A stretch of DNA of 64,000 bases from Merdimmobilis hominis (GCF_021109255.1 NZ_JAJODG010000002.1); one strand, 5' to 3'. Positions 14,752 through 24,974 are shown, numbered from the stretch's first letter. Notes: generated from the sequence alone by a model not told the origin. Program-made: numbers and translations.

Positions 14752-16740
14752 TTAGGACACATCTACCTCGTCCAGATATAGATGGCCGTTGAGGGCGATG
14801 TGCTCCTTCCGGCCGGATAGGTTGTCCCCCAACAGCAGGTCGAACATCCGGGCTGTGGCGGCGGCATCGCTGGGGCTGACCCGGATGAGCCGGCGGGTCT
14901 GGGGGTTCATGGTGGTCAGCCGCATCATATCGGCGTCGTTTTCACCTAGCCCTTTGGACCGCTGGATGTCATATTTTTCCTTGCCGATTTGGGCCAGAAC
15001 GGTGGCCTTTTCCCCGTCGGAATAGGCAAAGTAGGTTTTGTTTTTGGTGGTGATCTCATAAAGGGGGGTCTCTGCGATATAGACATACCCTTTTTCGATC
15101 AGGGTGGGGGTCAGCCGGTAGAGCATGGTCAAAATCAGGGTGCGGATCTGGAACCCATCCACGTCCGCATCGGTGCAGATGACCACTTTGTTCCACCGCA
15201 GGCTGTCCAGGTCAAAGCTGGATAAATCCTTGTTGGCCTTGGTCTTGACCTCCACCCCGCAGCCCAGCACCTTGATGATGTCGGTGATAATCTCATTTTT
15301 AAAGATTTTGTCGTAATCCGCTTTGAGGCAGTTGAGGATTTTGCCCCGCACCGGGATGATGGCCTGGAACTCGGCATCCCGGCTCATTTTGCAGGAGCCC
15401 AGCGCCGAATCCCCCTCCACGATGTAGATCTCCCGGCGGGAGACGTCCTTGGAGCGGCAGTCCACAAACTTCTGCACCCGGTTGGAAAGGTCGATGGTGC
15501 CCGCCAGCTTCTTTTTCAAATTGAGGCGGGTTTTCTCCGCATTTTCCCGGCTGCGCTTGTTGATGAGCACCTGTTCAGCGATGCGGGCGGCGTCATCCGG
15601 GTTTTCGATAAAGTAAATCTCCAGCTGATGGCGGAGGAAGTCGTTCATCGCCTCGTAGATAAACCGGTTGGTGATGGCCTTTTTGGTCTGGTTTTCGTAG
15701 CTGGTCTGGGTGGAGAAGGAGGAGGATACCAAAACCAGGCAGTCCTCCACATCCTGGTAGGTGATCTTGCTCTCATTTTTCAGGTATTTGCCGCTCTGCT
15801 TCAGAAAGCTATCAATCTGATAGACAAAGGCCAGCTTCACCGCCTTCTCCGGGGAGCCTCCATGCTCCAAAAAACTGGAGTTGTGGTAATACTCGGTCAG
15901 GTGGAGCCGGTTGGAGAAGGTCAGCGCCACCGAGAGTTTGGCCTTGTATTCCGGCTTGTCCTCCCGGTCCCGGCCCCGACGCTCGGTTTGCCAGTAGATC
16001 ACCGGGCAGAGGGTCTCTTCCCCGCCGGTCAGCTCCTTGACATAGTCGGTGATGCCGTCGGCGTAGCAAAACTCCTCTTCGGTAAAGCCCTTCTCTCCCT
16101 CCACCCGCAGGAGGAAGGTGAGCCCGGCATTGACCACTGCCTGGCGCTTGAGCACGTCCTGGAAATAAGCCACCGGCACATCGACCTCGGTGAATACCGC
16201 AAGATCCGGCTTCCAGCGGATGCGGGTTCCGGTCTGTTTGCGGCGGGTCTCCTCTTTCTGGAGGCCGCCCACATTCTCCCCCTGCTCAAAACGAAGGGCA
16301 TATCGGAATCCATCTCGGAATATCTCTACATCCATATACTGTGAGGAATATTGGGTGGCACAAAGACCCAGGCCATTGAGGCCTAAGGAGAACTCATAGC
16401 TCTCGCCGTCGTTGGTGTTGTATTTTCCGCCGGCGTACAGTTCGCAGAAGACCAGTTCCCAGTTGAACCGGCCCTCCCGGCTGTTAAAATCCACCGGGAT
16501 GCCCCGGCCGAAATCCTCCACCTCAATGGAACCGTCCTGGTATTTGGTGATGATAATTTTGCTGCCGAATCCTTCCCTGGCCTCGTCGATGGAGTTGGAG
16601 AGAATTTCAAACACCGAATGCTGGCAGCCTTCCAGCCCGTCGGAGCCGAAGATGACCGCCGGCCGTTTGCGGACCCGGTCTGCCCCTTTGAGGGCGGAGA
16701 TGCTTTCGTTGTCGTATTGGGTTTGGGTGCGTTTTGCCAT
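14752..16740 (-). CDS. parE: DNA topoisomerase IV subunit B (ParE/GyrB-like, clostridial type)
   Basis: The ATPase subunit (662 aa). The GHKL ATP site is at residues ~45-55 (EILSNSIDEAREG) with the glycine-rich DFGRGIPV motif and the SLGLNGLG lid. The TOPRIM metal site is shown by YIVEGDSALGS (~442) and TDADVDGFQ (~523). It is a divergent lineage: several positions differ from canonical GyrB (for example SALG in place of SAGG). ATG 16740 follows TCGGAGG. A promoter TTGTGT-N17-TATAAT lies at 16806-16834. The pair parE-parC forms an operon. Confidence 0.9.
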   Translation of the reverse strand: MAKRTQTQYDNESISALKGADRVRKRPAVIFGSDGLEGCQHSVFEILSNSIDEAREGFGSKIIITKYQDGSIEVEDFGRGIPVDFNSREGRFNWELVFCELYAGGKYNTNDGESYEFSLGLNGLGLCATQYSSQYMDVEIFRDGFRYALRFEQGENVGGLQKEETRRKQTGTRIRWKPDLAVFTEVDVPVAYFQDVLKRQAVVNAGLTFLLRVEGEKGFTEEEFCYADGITDYVKELTGGEETLCPVIYWQTERRGRDREDKPEYKAKLSVALTFSNRLHLTEYYHNSSFLEHGGSPEKAVKLAFVYQIDSFLKQSGKYLKNESKITYQDVEDCLVLVSSSFSTQTSYENQTKKAITNRFIYEAMNDFLRHQLEIYFIENPDDAARIAEQVLINKRSRENAEKTRLNLKKKLAGTIDLSNRVQKFVDCRSKDVSRREIYIVEGDSALGSCKMSRDAEFQAIIPVRGKILNCLKADYDKIFKNEIITDIIKVLGCGVEVKTKANKDLSSFDLDSLRWNKVVICTDADVDGFQIRTLILTMLYRLTPTLIEKGYVYIAETPLYEITTKNKTYFAYSDGEKATVLAQIGKEKYDIQRSKGLGENDADMMRLTTMNPQTRRLIRVSPSDAAATARMFDLLLGDNLSGRKEHIALNGHLYLDEVDVS

Positions 16741-16805
16741 GAAGGACCTCCGAATCTATCGTTTTGCCCAAAGGCAGGTGTAATGTTGGAATAGCTTACC
16801 AATCT

Positions 16806-16834
16806 ATTATACCGGGACAAGCCCGCGAACACAA
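16806..16834 (-). promoter_or_regulatory. parE-parC promoter
   Basis: TTGTGT (16829-16834), 17-bp spacer, perfect TATAAT (16806-16811), minus strand, ~65 bp before the start. Confidence 0.65.
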
Positions 16835-16921
16835 GTGCGGCAGCAGGGAAAATCTGTCAATTCATTGAAAAAGCCCACATTTCCCCAGTAGATTTCCCCC
16901 AAAGCTTTGGGAGGGAGAAGC

Positions 16922-16956
16922 AAAAAATCAGTACCATCCAGATAGATGGTACTGAT
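16922..16956 (-). terminator. Terminator after ftsH
   Basis: Perfect 12-bp stem ATCAGTACCATC/GATGGTACTGAT with a 6-nt loop. On the minus strand a T6 run follows, ending the ftsH-side operon. Confidence 0.88.
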
Positions 16957-16975
16957 TTATACTATTTGTTTTCAA

Positions 16976-18967
16976 TTACTCAGCATCTGGGGCGGAGGGA
17001 TCTGCCGGGTATTCCTCCACCGGAGGTTCTTCACCGATGACCTGTTCTGGCTCATCGCTGCCTTTGGCCTGTTCCGCCAACTTGGAGAGGGGGACGAAAG
17101 TATCCTCCGCCGAAGGGGGAACCTCCCGGTTCTCCATCAGGGCTTTAAACTTCTCGCCATCCACCTTCTCATAGGTCATCAGGTATTCCGCCACCCGGTG
17201 CAGCTGATCCATATGATCCTCCAGCACCTGGCGGGTGCTTTCATAACAGGTGTCAATCACCTCGCGGATCTCGCCGTCAATCTCAGCGGCCACCGTCTCG
17301 GAATAGTTGCGGGAGTGGGAAATATCCCGCCCCAGGAAGACCTCTTCCTCGTTCTGGCCGTAGACAATGGGGCCCAGCTTCTCGCTGAACCCATACCGGG
17401 TGATCATATTGCGGGCAATTTTAGTGGCCCGTTCAATGTCGTTGGAGGCACCGGTGGAAATCTCGTTGAGCACCAGCTTTTCCGCAACCCGGCCACCAAG
17501 CAGCACCACAATTTCCTCCACCATCTCGGTTTTGGTCATATAGCTGCGGTCCTGGCTGGGCAGGGAGAGGGTAAATCCCCCCGCCATGCCCCGGGGGATG
17601 ATGGACACCCGATGGACAGGGTCCTGGGTGGGCATGTAGTAGGTACAAACCGCATGGCCCGCCTCGTGGAAGGCAGTGAGCCGCTTATCCTTCTCGGTGA
17701 CCACGTGGGATTTCTTCTCTGGGCCGGCCACCACCTTGATGGTGGCGTCCTCGATCTCCTGCATAGTGATGGCTTTTTTATCCTTGCGGGCAGCCAGCAG
17801 CGCCGCTTCGTTGACCAGGTTCTCCAGATCCGCGCCGGTGAATCCAGCGGTGGTGGAGGCGATGGTCTTCAGGTTGACATCGGGGGCCAAGGGCTTGTTG
17901 CGGGTGTGGACCTTCAAAATCTCCTCCCGGCCCTTGATATCCGGGTAGCCCACCAGGATCTGGCGGTCAAACCGGCCGGGCCGCAGGAGGGCAGGGTCCA
18001 GAATATCCCGCCGGTTGGTGGCGGCGATGATGATCACCCCGGAGTTGGCCCCAAAGCCGTCCATCTCCACCAACAGCTGGTTGAGGGTCTGCTCCCGCTC
18101 GTCGTGGCCGCCGCCCAAACCAGCGCCTCTCTGGCGGCCCACAGCGTCGATCTCATCGATGAAGACGATGCTGGGGGCGTTCTTCTTGGCCTGTTCAAAC
18201 AGGTCGCGGACACGGGACGCACCCACGCCCACAAACATCTCCACAAAATCGGAACCGGAGATGGAGAAGAAAGGCACGCCAGCCTCCCCTGCCACCGCCC
18301 GGGCAAGCAGGGTTTTACCGGTGCCAGGAGGGCCCATCAACAGCACGCCTTTGGGAATCCGGGCGCCTAAACTGTTGAATTTAGCCGGGTTTTTGAGGAA
18401 TTCCACAATCTCAACCAGTTCGGCCTTTTCTTCATCTGCGCCGGCCACATCGGCAAAGGTGACCTTGCGCCCCTCATCGGGGGTGCGGGCCTTGGCCTTG
18501 CCGAAGCCCATGACATTGCCTCCGCCGCTGCCGCGGGATTGGCGCATCATCATAAACCAGAAAACCACCATGGCGCCGATGAGCAGCAATGTGGGCAGCA
18601 TCTGTACCCACCAGGGGGCCTCCACTGGCGGCAGGATCTGATAGGTCAGTTTATCGCCGGGGTTGGCCTCGTTGTACTTGTCGATGTCATCCTGGATTTG
18701 ATCCATAAAATAGAGGGAATTGGGGACGCTGGACACCACAGTGCGCCGCTTGCCATCTTCTTCGATAACCAGGCTCAAGTCGCCAGTACCATAATCCAGC
18801 TCAAAATCCCGGACTTTTTGATCTTCAAAATACCCGAGGATGGTGGAGTATTTTACCAGGTTTGGCGTCGTATCCTGGGAAAACACGGCGGTCAGGGTCA
18901 GCATCAGCGCCAAAAGCACCGCAAGATAGATGCCCAGCCCTTTGTTCTTGTTGGATTTCAAATGCAT
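16976..18967 (-). CDS. ftsH: ATP-dependent zinc metalloprotease FtsH
   Basis: A membrane-anchored AAA+ protease (663 aa) that degrades misfolded membrane and regulatory proteins. Two transmembrane helices (~10-30 and ~120-140) flank the extracytoplasmic domain. Walker A GPPGTGKT, Walker B FIDEIDA and the SRH region form the AAA module, and HEAGH near residue 432 binds zinc. The C-terminal tail is acidic. It is last in the run gdpP-rplI-dnaB-tilS-hpt-ftsH, and tilS-hpt-ftsH is a conserved Firmicutes order. Confidence 0.98.
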   Translation of the reverse strand: MHLKSNKNKGLGIYLAVLLALMLTLTAVFSQDTTPNLVKYSTILGYFEDQKVRDFELDYGTGDLSLVIEEDGKRRTVVSSVPNSLYFMDQIQDDIDKYNEANPGDKLTYQILPPVEAPWWVQMLPTLLLIGAMVVFWFMMMRQSRGSGGGNVMGFGKAKARTPDEGRKVTFADVAGADEEKAELVEIVEFLKNPAKFNSLGARIPKGVLLMGPPGTGKTLLARAVAGEAGVPFFSISGSDFVEMFVGVGASRVRDLFEQAKKNAPSIVFIDEIDAVGRQRGAGLGGGHDEREQTLNQLLVEMDGFGANSGVIIIAATNRRDILDPALLRPGRFDRQILVGYPDIKGREEILKVHTRNKPLAPDVNLKTIASTTAGFTGADLENLVNEAALLAARKDKKAITMQEIEDATIKVVAGPEKKSHVVTEKDKRLTAFHEAGHAVCTYYMPTQDPVHRVSIIPRGMAGGFTLSLPSQDRSYMTKTEMVEEIVVLLGGRVAEKLVLNEISTGASNDIERATKIARNMITRYGFSEKLGPIVYGQNEEEVFLGRDISHSRNYSETVAAEIDGEIREVIDTCYESTRQVLEDHMDQLHRVAEYLMTYEKVDGEKFKALMENREVPPSAEDTFVPLSKLAEQAKGSDEPEQVIGEEPPVEEYPADPSAPDAE

Positions 18968-19000
18968 TCACTCCCCTTTTGGATTCGGAATACGGGAGGC

Positions 19001-19552
19001 TTATTTGCTGTAAACCTCGGGTTTCAATACGCCCACATAGGGCAGGTTGCGGTATATCTCGTTATAATCCAGGCCGTAACCCACCACAAATGCATCGGGG
19101 ACGGTAAATCCCACATAATCGGGGTGGATATCCGCCTTGCGCCCCTCCGGCTTATCCAGCAGGGTGGCAATTTTTATACTGGCGGGATTGCGCTTGGTCA
19201 AAATCTCCCGCAGGTAATAAAGAGTGAGGCCGCTGTCCAGGATATCCTCCACCAGCAGCAGGTCTTTTCCCTCCAAGAGGGCATCCAGGTCTTTAAGTAT
19301 TTTAACCACGCCAGAGGATTTCACCCCTGCCCCATAGCTGGAGACAGACATAAAATCAATCTGGGCCGGAATTGTGATAGCCCGCATCAAATCGGCCATA
19401 AAAATAACCGAGCCCTTCAGCACGCTGACCATCAGAAGGTTTTTCCCCTCGTAGTCCCTGCTGATGGCGGCGCCCAGCTCCTGGACTTTGTTTTTCAGCT
19501 CTTCTTCGGTGATCAGCACCTTTAAAATATCATTGTTCATATCAGCCATCAT
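19001..19552 (-). CDS. hpt: Hypoxanthine phosphoribosyltransferase
   Basis: A purine salvage enzyme (about 184 aa) converting hypoxanthine or guanine plus PRPP to IMP or GMP. The PRPP-binding motif is LLLVEDILDSGLTLYYL, the flexible-loop region is MSVSSYGAGVKSSG, and the purine-binding end is DAFVVGYGLDYNEIYRNLP. The start at ATG 19552 overlaps the tilS stop (ATGA), with GGGGGAGG upstream; ATG 19549 is an equal alternative. A longer open frame upstream is the tilS coding region in another frame and is not part of the protein. Translational coupling to tilS is likely. Confidence 0.95.
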   Translation of the reverse strand: MMADMNNDILKVLITEEELKNKVQELGAAISRDYEGKNLLMVSVLKGSVIFMADLMRAITIPAQIDFMSVSSYGAGVKSSGVVKILKDLDALLEGKDLLLVEDILDSGLTLYYLREILTKRNPASIKIATLLDKPEGRKADIHPDYVGFTVPDAFVVGYGLDYNEIYRNLPYVGVLKPEVYSK

Positions 19553-20922
19553 TCGTTGTCCTCCCCCTCTTTGATCTCCAGTCCCTGCCGGGTTTCCCCC
19601 GTTGCGGCAACCCGCTGGGCTGCGCCGAACCCCTCCACCCAAATCGGGCCTTCTGGATCGGCTAAGACCCACAGGCCCGGCCGCTTCCACGGAGGGATTT
19701 TTTCTTCGTTGAAGAGTTTTTTCAACGATTTTTGGCACCCCCTGCCCACCAGCTGGATGGCATCCCCCGGAAGGCGGTGGCGGATCAAAACAGTATTATA
19801 TATTTTATCATAGTCCAGGATGTTTTTTAAGCGGGAATCCTTTTTTTGTATAAAATTTTTAATTTGTTCACAATCCTGAAGCTCCCAAAAAGACAGTTGT
19901 TTCCCTGATGCAGACTGAATAGAAAAATCGGGCAGGCCCTCCCGCGGAAGGGGGATGGATTCCCCGCTTTGTTGGGCTGATTCCTCTAAAAAGGCCAGGG
20001 TGGTGGGGCTGGCGGCAAAAATCCATCCGCCGGGGAGGCTCACCTGGCCTTCCCCTGCCTCTGCCCGCCCCATCAGCTGGGTGAGGCGCTGGGCGGTGAC
20101 CTCCAGCCCTCGCTCCTTCAGGAGCAGGGCCAGCACCCGGCCCTGCATCGCCGGATGGAGGGCGAGAAACCCCGGCCGGGAACAGTCTTCCCCCAAGCGG
20201 ATGCTGTCAAGGCATCTGCGGCCCTCCTCTTCCAGAAAGTCCTCTTCTAGGGCGAGGGTGCGGGAAAGGCGGGCGATGGCTTCCTTTGCGCCGGGGTGGA
20301 CGGCCTCCAATTCCGGGAGCACCCGGTGACGCACCCGGTTGCGGCTGTAGACATCCTGCAAGTTGCTGCTGTCGGTCACATAGGGCAGGCCCTCCCTTTG
20401 GCAGTAGCCCTCCACCTCTTCCCGTGTTGCCAGGATCAGCGGGCGGATGATTTTGCCCCGTTTGGGGGGAATCCCCGTAAGCCCCTTGAGGCCGGTTCCC
20501 CGGCAGAGGTGGAACACCACCGTCTCCACGTTGTCCGACTGGGTGTGGGCAGTAGCTACCAAAGAGTGTTCCCCGGCGCAGAGCTCTTCAAACAGCCGGT
20601 ACCGTTCCTCCCGGCCGCATTCTTCCACCGAGAGGCCGTTTTTCCGGGCCAGGGCGGCGATGTCCACCGTGCGCAGGGTCAAAGGGATGGACCGCTCCCG
20701 GCAGAAATCCTCCACAAACCGCTGGTCCCGGAAGCTCTCCTCCTCCCGTAGGCAGTGGTTTAGGTGGCAGGCGGTGAGGGTGATGCCCAGCTGCTCCCGG
20801 TTTTTCCAGAGAAAATGGGTCAGGGCGACCGAATCGGCGCCGCCCGAAAGAGCAGCGCACACCCTGTCGCCCTGGTGGATCAAATCAAGCTTCACAATTG
20901 CGTCAAACGCCTTATGGTTCAT
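19549..20922 (-). CDS. tilS: tRNA(Ile)-lysidine synthase
   Basis: TilS adds lysine to the wobble cytidine of tRNA-Ile(CAU), changing it to an AUA reader. The PP-loop ATP pyrophosphatase motif SGGADS is at residues 26-31. The N-terminal synthase domain, the GIPPKRGKIIRPL and DSSNLQDVYSRNRVRH motifs, and the C-terminal substrate-binding domain (KLFNEEKIPPWKR) are all present in 457 aa. Its start overlaps the dnaB end by 11 bp and its stop overlaps the hpt start by 4 bp, indicating a tight operon. Confidence 0.96.
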   Translation of the reverse strand: MNHKAFDAIVKLDLIHQGDRVCAALSGGADSVALTHFLWKNREQLGITLTACHLNHCLREEESFRDQRFVEDFCRERSIPLTLRTVDIAALARKNGLSVEECGREERYRLFEELCAGEHSLVATAHTQSDNVETVVFHLCRGTGLKGLTGIPPKRGKIIRPLILATREEVEGYCQREGLPYVTDSSNLQDVYSRNRVRHRVLPELEAVHPGAKEAIARLSRTLALEEDFLEEEGRRCLDSIRLGEDCSRPGFLALHPAMQGRVLALLLKERGLEVTAQRLTQLMGRAEAGEGQVSLPGGWIFAASPTTLAFLEESAQQSGESIPLPREGLPDFSIQSASGKQLSFWELQDCEQIKNFIQKKDSRLKNILDYDKIYNTVLIRHRLPGDAIQLVGRGCQKSLKKLFNEEKIPPWKRPGLWVLADPEGPIWVEGFGAAQRVAATGETRQGLEIKEGEDNE

Positions 20923-22267
20923 TGCGGAAATACTCCAAACTTTTAAATCGGGTAAACTGGCCGTCCCATCCCATCTTCACCGAGTCGGTCTCGCCGTGGC
21001 GGTTTTTGGCCACAATGCACTCGGCGGTGTTCTGCTCCTCACACTCCCGGTTATAATATGCTTCCCGGTAGAGGAACATGACGATATCGGCATCCTGCTC
21101 AATGGAGCCGGATTCCCGCAGGTCGGAGAGCATGGGCCGGTGGTCGGTCCGGGACTCAGGGCCGCGGGACAGCTGGGAAAGGGTGATGACCGGCACGTTG
21201 AGCTCCTTGGCCATGATCTTTAAAGAGCGGGTGATCTCCGAGACCTCCTGGACCCGGTTTTCGCTCCGCTTGCCGGTGCTCATCAGCTGCAGGTAGTCGA
21301 TGACCACCAGCCCCAGGTCCCGAAAGCGCCGGAGCTTGGCTTTCATCTCCGCCACAGTGATGCCGGGGGTGTCGTCGATGTAGATGGGCGCCTGGGAGAG
21401 CACCTGGGCGCTCATGGCCAATTTGACCCAGTCATCCGGCTTCAGGTTGCCGGTGCGAAGGCTCCCCGACTGGATCAGCGCCTCGCTGGAAAGAAGGCGG
21501 GTCACCAGCTGTTCCTTGCCCATCTCCAGGGAGAAGACCGCCACCTGCTTGCCCGTCTTGGTGGCCACATTGGCGGCGATGTTGAGGCCAAAGGCGGTTT
21601 TTCCCATACCGGGGCGGGCCGCCACCAAAATCAGGTCAGTCCGGTTCAGGCCGGTGATGATGGAATCCAGCGCCGCAAAGCCAGTGGGCAGGCCCATGTA
21701 CTGCTCTTTGTCCTCACCGCTTAATTTTTGCAGCCGGTCATAGGTCTGCAAAATGATCTCGTCGATGCGGGTGAGGCCGGAGGCATCCCTCCCCTGGCGG
21801 ATGTCAAAGATGCTCTGCTCCGCCATGTCCAGGAGGGTGCGGGCGTCGGTGGAACCGTCCCGGGAGAGGTCGATGACCTTCTGGGAGGCCAGGATCAAGC
21901 TGCGGATGTAGGACTTCTCCTGCACGATTTTAGCATAGGACTCCACATTGGCGGTAGAGGGGACGATCTGGGCCAGCTGGGTCAGATAAATCTTGGCGTC
22001 CTCATCGGTGTCAAATATCCCCTCCCGCTTGGCCATCTCCAACACGGTGATAAAGTCGATGGTCTGGGAGGAGACAAACATCCGGGTCAGCACCGAGAAC
22101 AGCTCCTGGTGCTGGGGCCGGTAGAAACTCTCCGGCTTGATGTATTCCATCACCCGGGTGATGCAAGCTGGGTCGATTAAAATGGCGCCCAGCACTGACT
22201 GCTCCGCCTCCAGGCTATAAGGGAGCTGCTGGGTGTAGAGCTGTTCGGTGATGCCCACGGCTTCCAT
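20912..22267 (-). CDS. dnaB: Replicative DNA helicase
   Basis: The hexameric 5'-3' helicase of the replication fork (451 aa). The N-terminal primase-interacting domain begins at LPYSLEAEQSVLGAILID, and the RecA-like core has Walker A AARPGMGKTA near residues 213-222, Walker B LVVIDYLQLM and the arginine-finger region near SQLSRGPE. AAGGAGGG precedes ATG 22267. It lies between rplI and tilS. dnaB-rplI-gdpP linkage is conserved in Firmicutes and is often origin-proximal. Confidence 0.98.
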   Translation of the reverse strand: MEAVGITEQLYTQQLPYSLEAEQSVLGAILIDPACITRVMEYIKPESFYRPQHQELFSVLTRMFVSSQTIDFITVLEMAKREGIFDTDEDAKIYLTQLAQIVPSTANVESYAKIVQEKSYIRSLILASQKVIDLSRDGSTDARTLLDMAEQSIFDIRQGRDASGLTRIDEIILQTYDRLQKLSGEDKEQYMGLPTGFAALDSIITGLNRTDLILVAARPGMGKTAFGLNIAANVATKTGKQVAVFSLEMGKEQLVTRLLSSEALIQSGSLRTGNLKPDDWVKLAMSAQVLSQAPIYIDDTPGITVAEMKAKLRRFRDLGLVVIDYLQLMSTGKRSENRVQEVSEITRSLKIMAKELNVPVITLSQLSRGPESRTDHRPMLSDLRESGSIEQDADIVMFLYREAYYNRECEEQNTAECIVAKNRHGETDSVKMGWDGQFTRFKSLEYFRNEP

Positions 22268-22303
22268 CCTGCATTCCCTCCTTACAAATCATAGCAAATC
22301 TGC

Positions 22304-22753
22304 CTATTCCTTTTCTGCCACCAGCACTTGGACGCTGGTGGTGATGCCGGGGTAGAGCTTGACCTCCACCTTGTAGCCGCCGAAGGCCTTGATGTCGGCA
22401 TCCAGCTCAATTTTGCGCCGGTCCACCTTGACACCGAACTGCTTCTCGATCTCCTCGCCGATCTCCTTGGCGGTGACCGAGCCAAACAGGCGGCCGCCGG
22501 TGCCTGCTTTGGCGGTGACCTTGACCACCTTGTCCTTCAGCTTGGCAGCAGTGTCCATAGCCGCCTGTTTCTCCACCGCGATGCGGTGCTCGTTGGCAGC
22601 CTGTTTGTTCTTCAGGTCGTTCATAGCCTGGGCGGTGGCTTCGATGGCCAGGCCCTTAGCCAAAAGGAAATTACGGGCGTAGCCGTCGCTGACGTTGACC
22701 AGCTCGCCCTTTTTGCCGCTGCCTTTTACATCCTGTGTGAGAATTACTTTCAT
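22304..22753 (-). CDS. rplI: 50S ribosomal protein L9
   Basis: 149 residues. The N-terminal MKVILTQDVKGSGKKGELV and SDGYARNFLLAKGLA signature, a long connecting helix, and the C-terminal domain (GRLFGSVTAKEI) are all present. ATG 22753 is chosen over an in-frame ATG 12 bp upstream because AATGGAG lies 6 bp before it. Confidence 0.98.
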   Translation of the reverse strand: MKVILTQDVKGSGKKGELVNVSDGYARNFLLAKGLAIEATAQAMNDLKNKQAANEHRIAVEKQAAMDTAAKLKDKVVKVTAKAGTGGRLFGSVTAKEIGEEIEKQFGVKVDRRKIELDADIKAFGGYKVEVKLYPGITTSVQVLVAEKE

Positions 22754-22852
22754 ATTGTACTCCATTCCGCCGCTCTGCCCGGCTAGAGAATTTTGAAACC
22801 CGACGCCCCCGCAGAGGGATGGGGCAGGGGGAAAAGCGTGAATTTAAGTGGC

Positions 22853-24817
22853 TTAACTTCGCTTGTCGTAGAAGTTGTCGATGGCTTCCAGCAGCTGCTG
22901 GCGGGCGTTTTCCATACTGACCCCTGCCAGCTGAGCCCCAGCCATAGTCTGGTGGCCGCCGCCGCCCAAAGCTTCCATAATCAGCTGGACGTTCATGGCG
23001 CCCAAGGAACGGGCAGACATGGAGACGCCGCCGTCGTATTCATACAGCACAAAGGAGGCATCCACATCGCTGATGCTGAGCAGCTCATCCGCCGCCTGGG
23101 GGGCAACGATCTTGATATCCCCCACCCCGGCACTGGAACTGGCGATGGCACAGCCCCGGTAAATCTCCGCAGAGGAGACCAATTTGGAGCGGTTCTGGTA
23201 ATCGTCCATGGAGGTAGAGAACAGCTTGCGGACCTCCACCATATCCGCCCCTAGCTTGCGCAGGTAGGCGGCCGCCTCAAAGGTGCGGGCCCCGGTGCCG
23301 ATGATGAAATTCTTGGTGTCCAGCATAATGCCGGCCAGCACCGCCTCTGCCTCTACCCGGCCCAGCTGCTGCTTGGTGTTGAAGTATTGGGCCAGCTCGG
23401 TCACCATCTCCGAAGCGGAGCTGGCATAGGGCTCGTGGTAAAAGATCACCGCGTTGTCGATGTGGCCCACCATCTTTCGGTGGTGGTCGATGACCACCAC
23501 GTTTTTGCATTGGCGGTACAGCTCCGGCGATTCCAGCATGTATTCAATGTGGGTGTCCACCACGATGAGCAGCGTTTTGTCGGTAACCCCTTCGATCAGG
23601 TCCTTGGGCTCATAAAAGGCGTCGGTGTAGCCGTTTTCCTCCATCTTGCGGTAAAGGGGCTGCACCAGGTTTTTGTCGTGGCTGATGGCCACCACCGCCG
23701 GCTTGCCCATGTTGCGGGCCAGCTTGAGCATCCCCACCGCCGCGCCGAAGGAGTCCATGTCGGCGAACCGGTGGCCCATGACGATCACCCGCTCGCTGTT
23801 TTCAATGAGCTCACAAAGGGCCGTGGCCACAATGCGGGTTTTGACCTTGGTGCGTTTTTCCACCCCTTTGGCCACCCCGCCGAAGAAGTCGTAGCCGTTT
23901 TGGGTCTTGATGGCAGCCTGGTCACCGCCCCGGCCCAGGGCCATATCCAGGGCCTGGCGGGCCATCTTCTCCGACTCCAGGAAGCTGCCCCCATCCCGGG
24001 CTACACCGATGGACAGGGTGGCGGGCATCCGGTCACCGGCCACGATCCCCCGCACCCGATCCAAGATCTCAAAGCGGCCATCCACAATCTGCTTCATGTT
24101 CCGCTCTTCTATCACCGCCAGGAAGCGGTCCCGCTCCACCCGGATGAACATGCCGTCGTTCTGCCGGACAAACCGGCTGACTTCATATTCCACCTCGCTG
24201 ACAGCCTGGGAACGCTCATCTTCCTTGGCGCTCTGAACCAGTTCCTCATAGTTGTCGATAAGGATGGAGAGCACCGCCGGTCGGGTCTGGAAAAACTCCG
24301 CGGTGTATTTTTTCAGGTCGTTGTCGTCCACAAAATAAAAGGAGACCATACCGCCCCGCTTTTCCTCAGCGACGGAGGTATAGACCGAATACATCCGGTC
24401 CCGGTAGCGGATGTTAAACCCTTTTTCCGGGCAGGCGGCGTGGTAATCGATTTCCCCCACCACCTGGGATACATCCTGGCCGAAAGCCGTGTCTGGATCT
24501 TCCAACATCGCCCGGCAGCGGTCGTTGAACCAGAGGATCTCCCCCTCTGGGCTTGAAACCAGCACCGGCAGGGGGAATTCAATCATCGAATCCCGCTGGA
24601 GGGAGTTGATCTGATCCCCCAATTGGTTGAGGAAATATTGCAATTCCTTATTGATAGAAAGCATTTTGAGCAGGGCGAAGGAGATGCCCAGCAACAAAAC
24701 CGAGGCGCTTGCATAAAACAGCCGCACGTCCCGGGCAAGTGCCAAACAAGCCATGGCCGCCGCTGTGCCGATGAGGATATAAAAAATCGGTTTAAACAGC
24801 TGTACCTTGTTTTTCAT
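22853..24817 (-). CDS. gdpP: Cyclic-di-AMP phosphodiesterase GdpP (DHH-DHHA1)
   Basis: A membrane-bound enzyme (654 aa) that hydrolyses c-di-AMP to pApA, controlling osmolyte and potassium balance and wall homeostasis. Order: two transmembrane helices (within residues 8-50), a PAS-like domain, a degenerate GGDEF domain, then DHH/DHHA1 with metal-binding motifs GHRFADMDSFGAA, VVDTH and VIDHHRK, and the C-terminal GGGGHQTMAGAQ. ATG 24817 is selected because GGAGG lies upstream at good spacing and the frame before it lacks features. It is first in the run leading to rplI and dnaB, with a TATAAT at 24895-24900 upstream. Confidence 0.95.
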   Translation of the reverse strand: MKNKVQLFKPIFYILIGTAAAMACLALARDVRLFYASASVLLLGISFALLKMLSINKELQYFLNQLGDQINSLQRDSMIEFPLPVLVSSPEGEILWFNDRCRAMLEDPDTAFGQDVSQVVGEIDYHAACPEKGFNIRYRDRMYSVYTSVAEEKRGGMVSFYFVDDNDLKKYTAEFFQTRPAVLSILIDNYEELVQSAKEDERSQAVSEVEYEVSRFVRQNDGMFIRVERDRFLAVIEERNMKQIVDGRFEILDRVRGIVAGDRMPATLSIGVARDGGSFLESEKMARQALDMALGRGGDQAAIKTQNGYDFFGGVAKGVEKRTKVKTRIVATALCELIENSERVIVMGHRFADMDSFGAAVGMLKLARNMGKPAVVAISHDKNLVQPLYRKMEENGYTDAFYEPKDLIEGVTDKTLLIVVDTHIEYMLESPELYRQCKNVVVIDHHRKMVGHIDNAVIFYHEPYASSASEMVTELAQYFNTKQQLGRVEAEAVLAGIMLDTKNFIIGTGARTFEAAAYLRKLGADMVEVRKLFSTSMDDYQNRSKLVSSAEIYRGCAIASSSAGVGDIKIVAPQAADELLSISDVDASFVLYEYDGGVSMSARSLGAMNVQLIMEALGGGGHQTMAGAQLAGVSMENARQQLLEAIDNFYDKRS

Positions 24818-24974
24818 CCAAAACCTCCGGGGCCCCACATAGGGGCGATGGGAATTCCAGGCCGCCAAAGGGACCCGGGCCAATCTTACCCCATATTATA
24901 ACACACCCCACCGCAGATTGCGATAGGGTGTGCCTCAAAAACTTTATCGGGCTGTGGGCCTGCCAAAGGGCAAG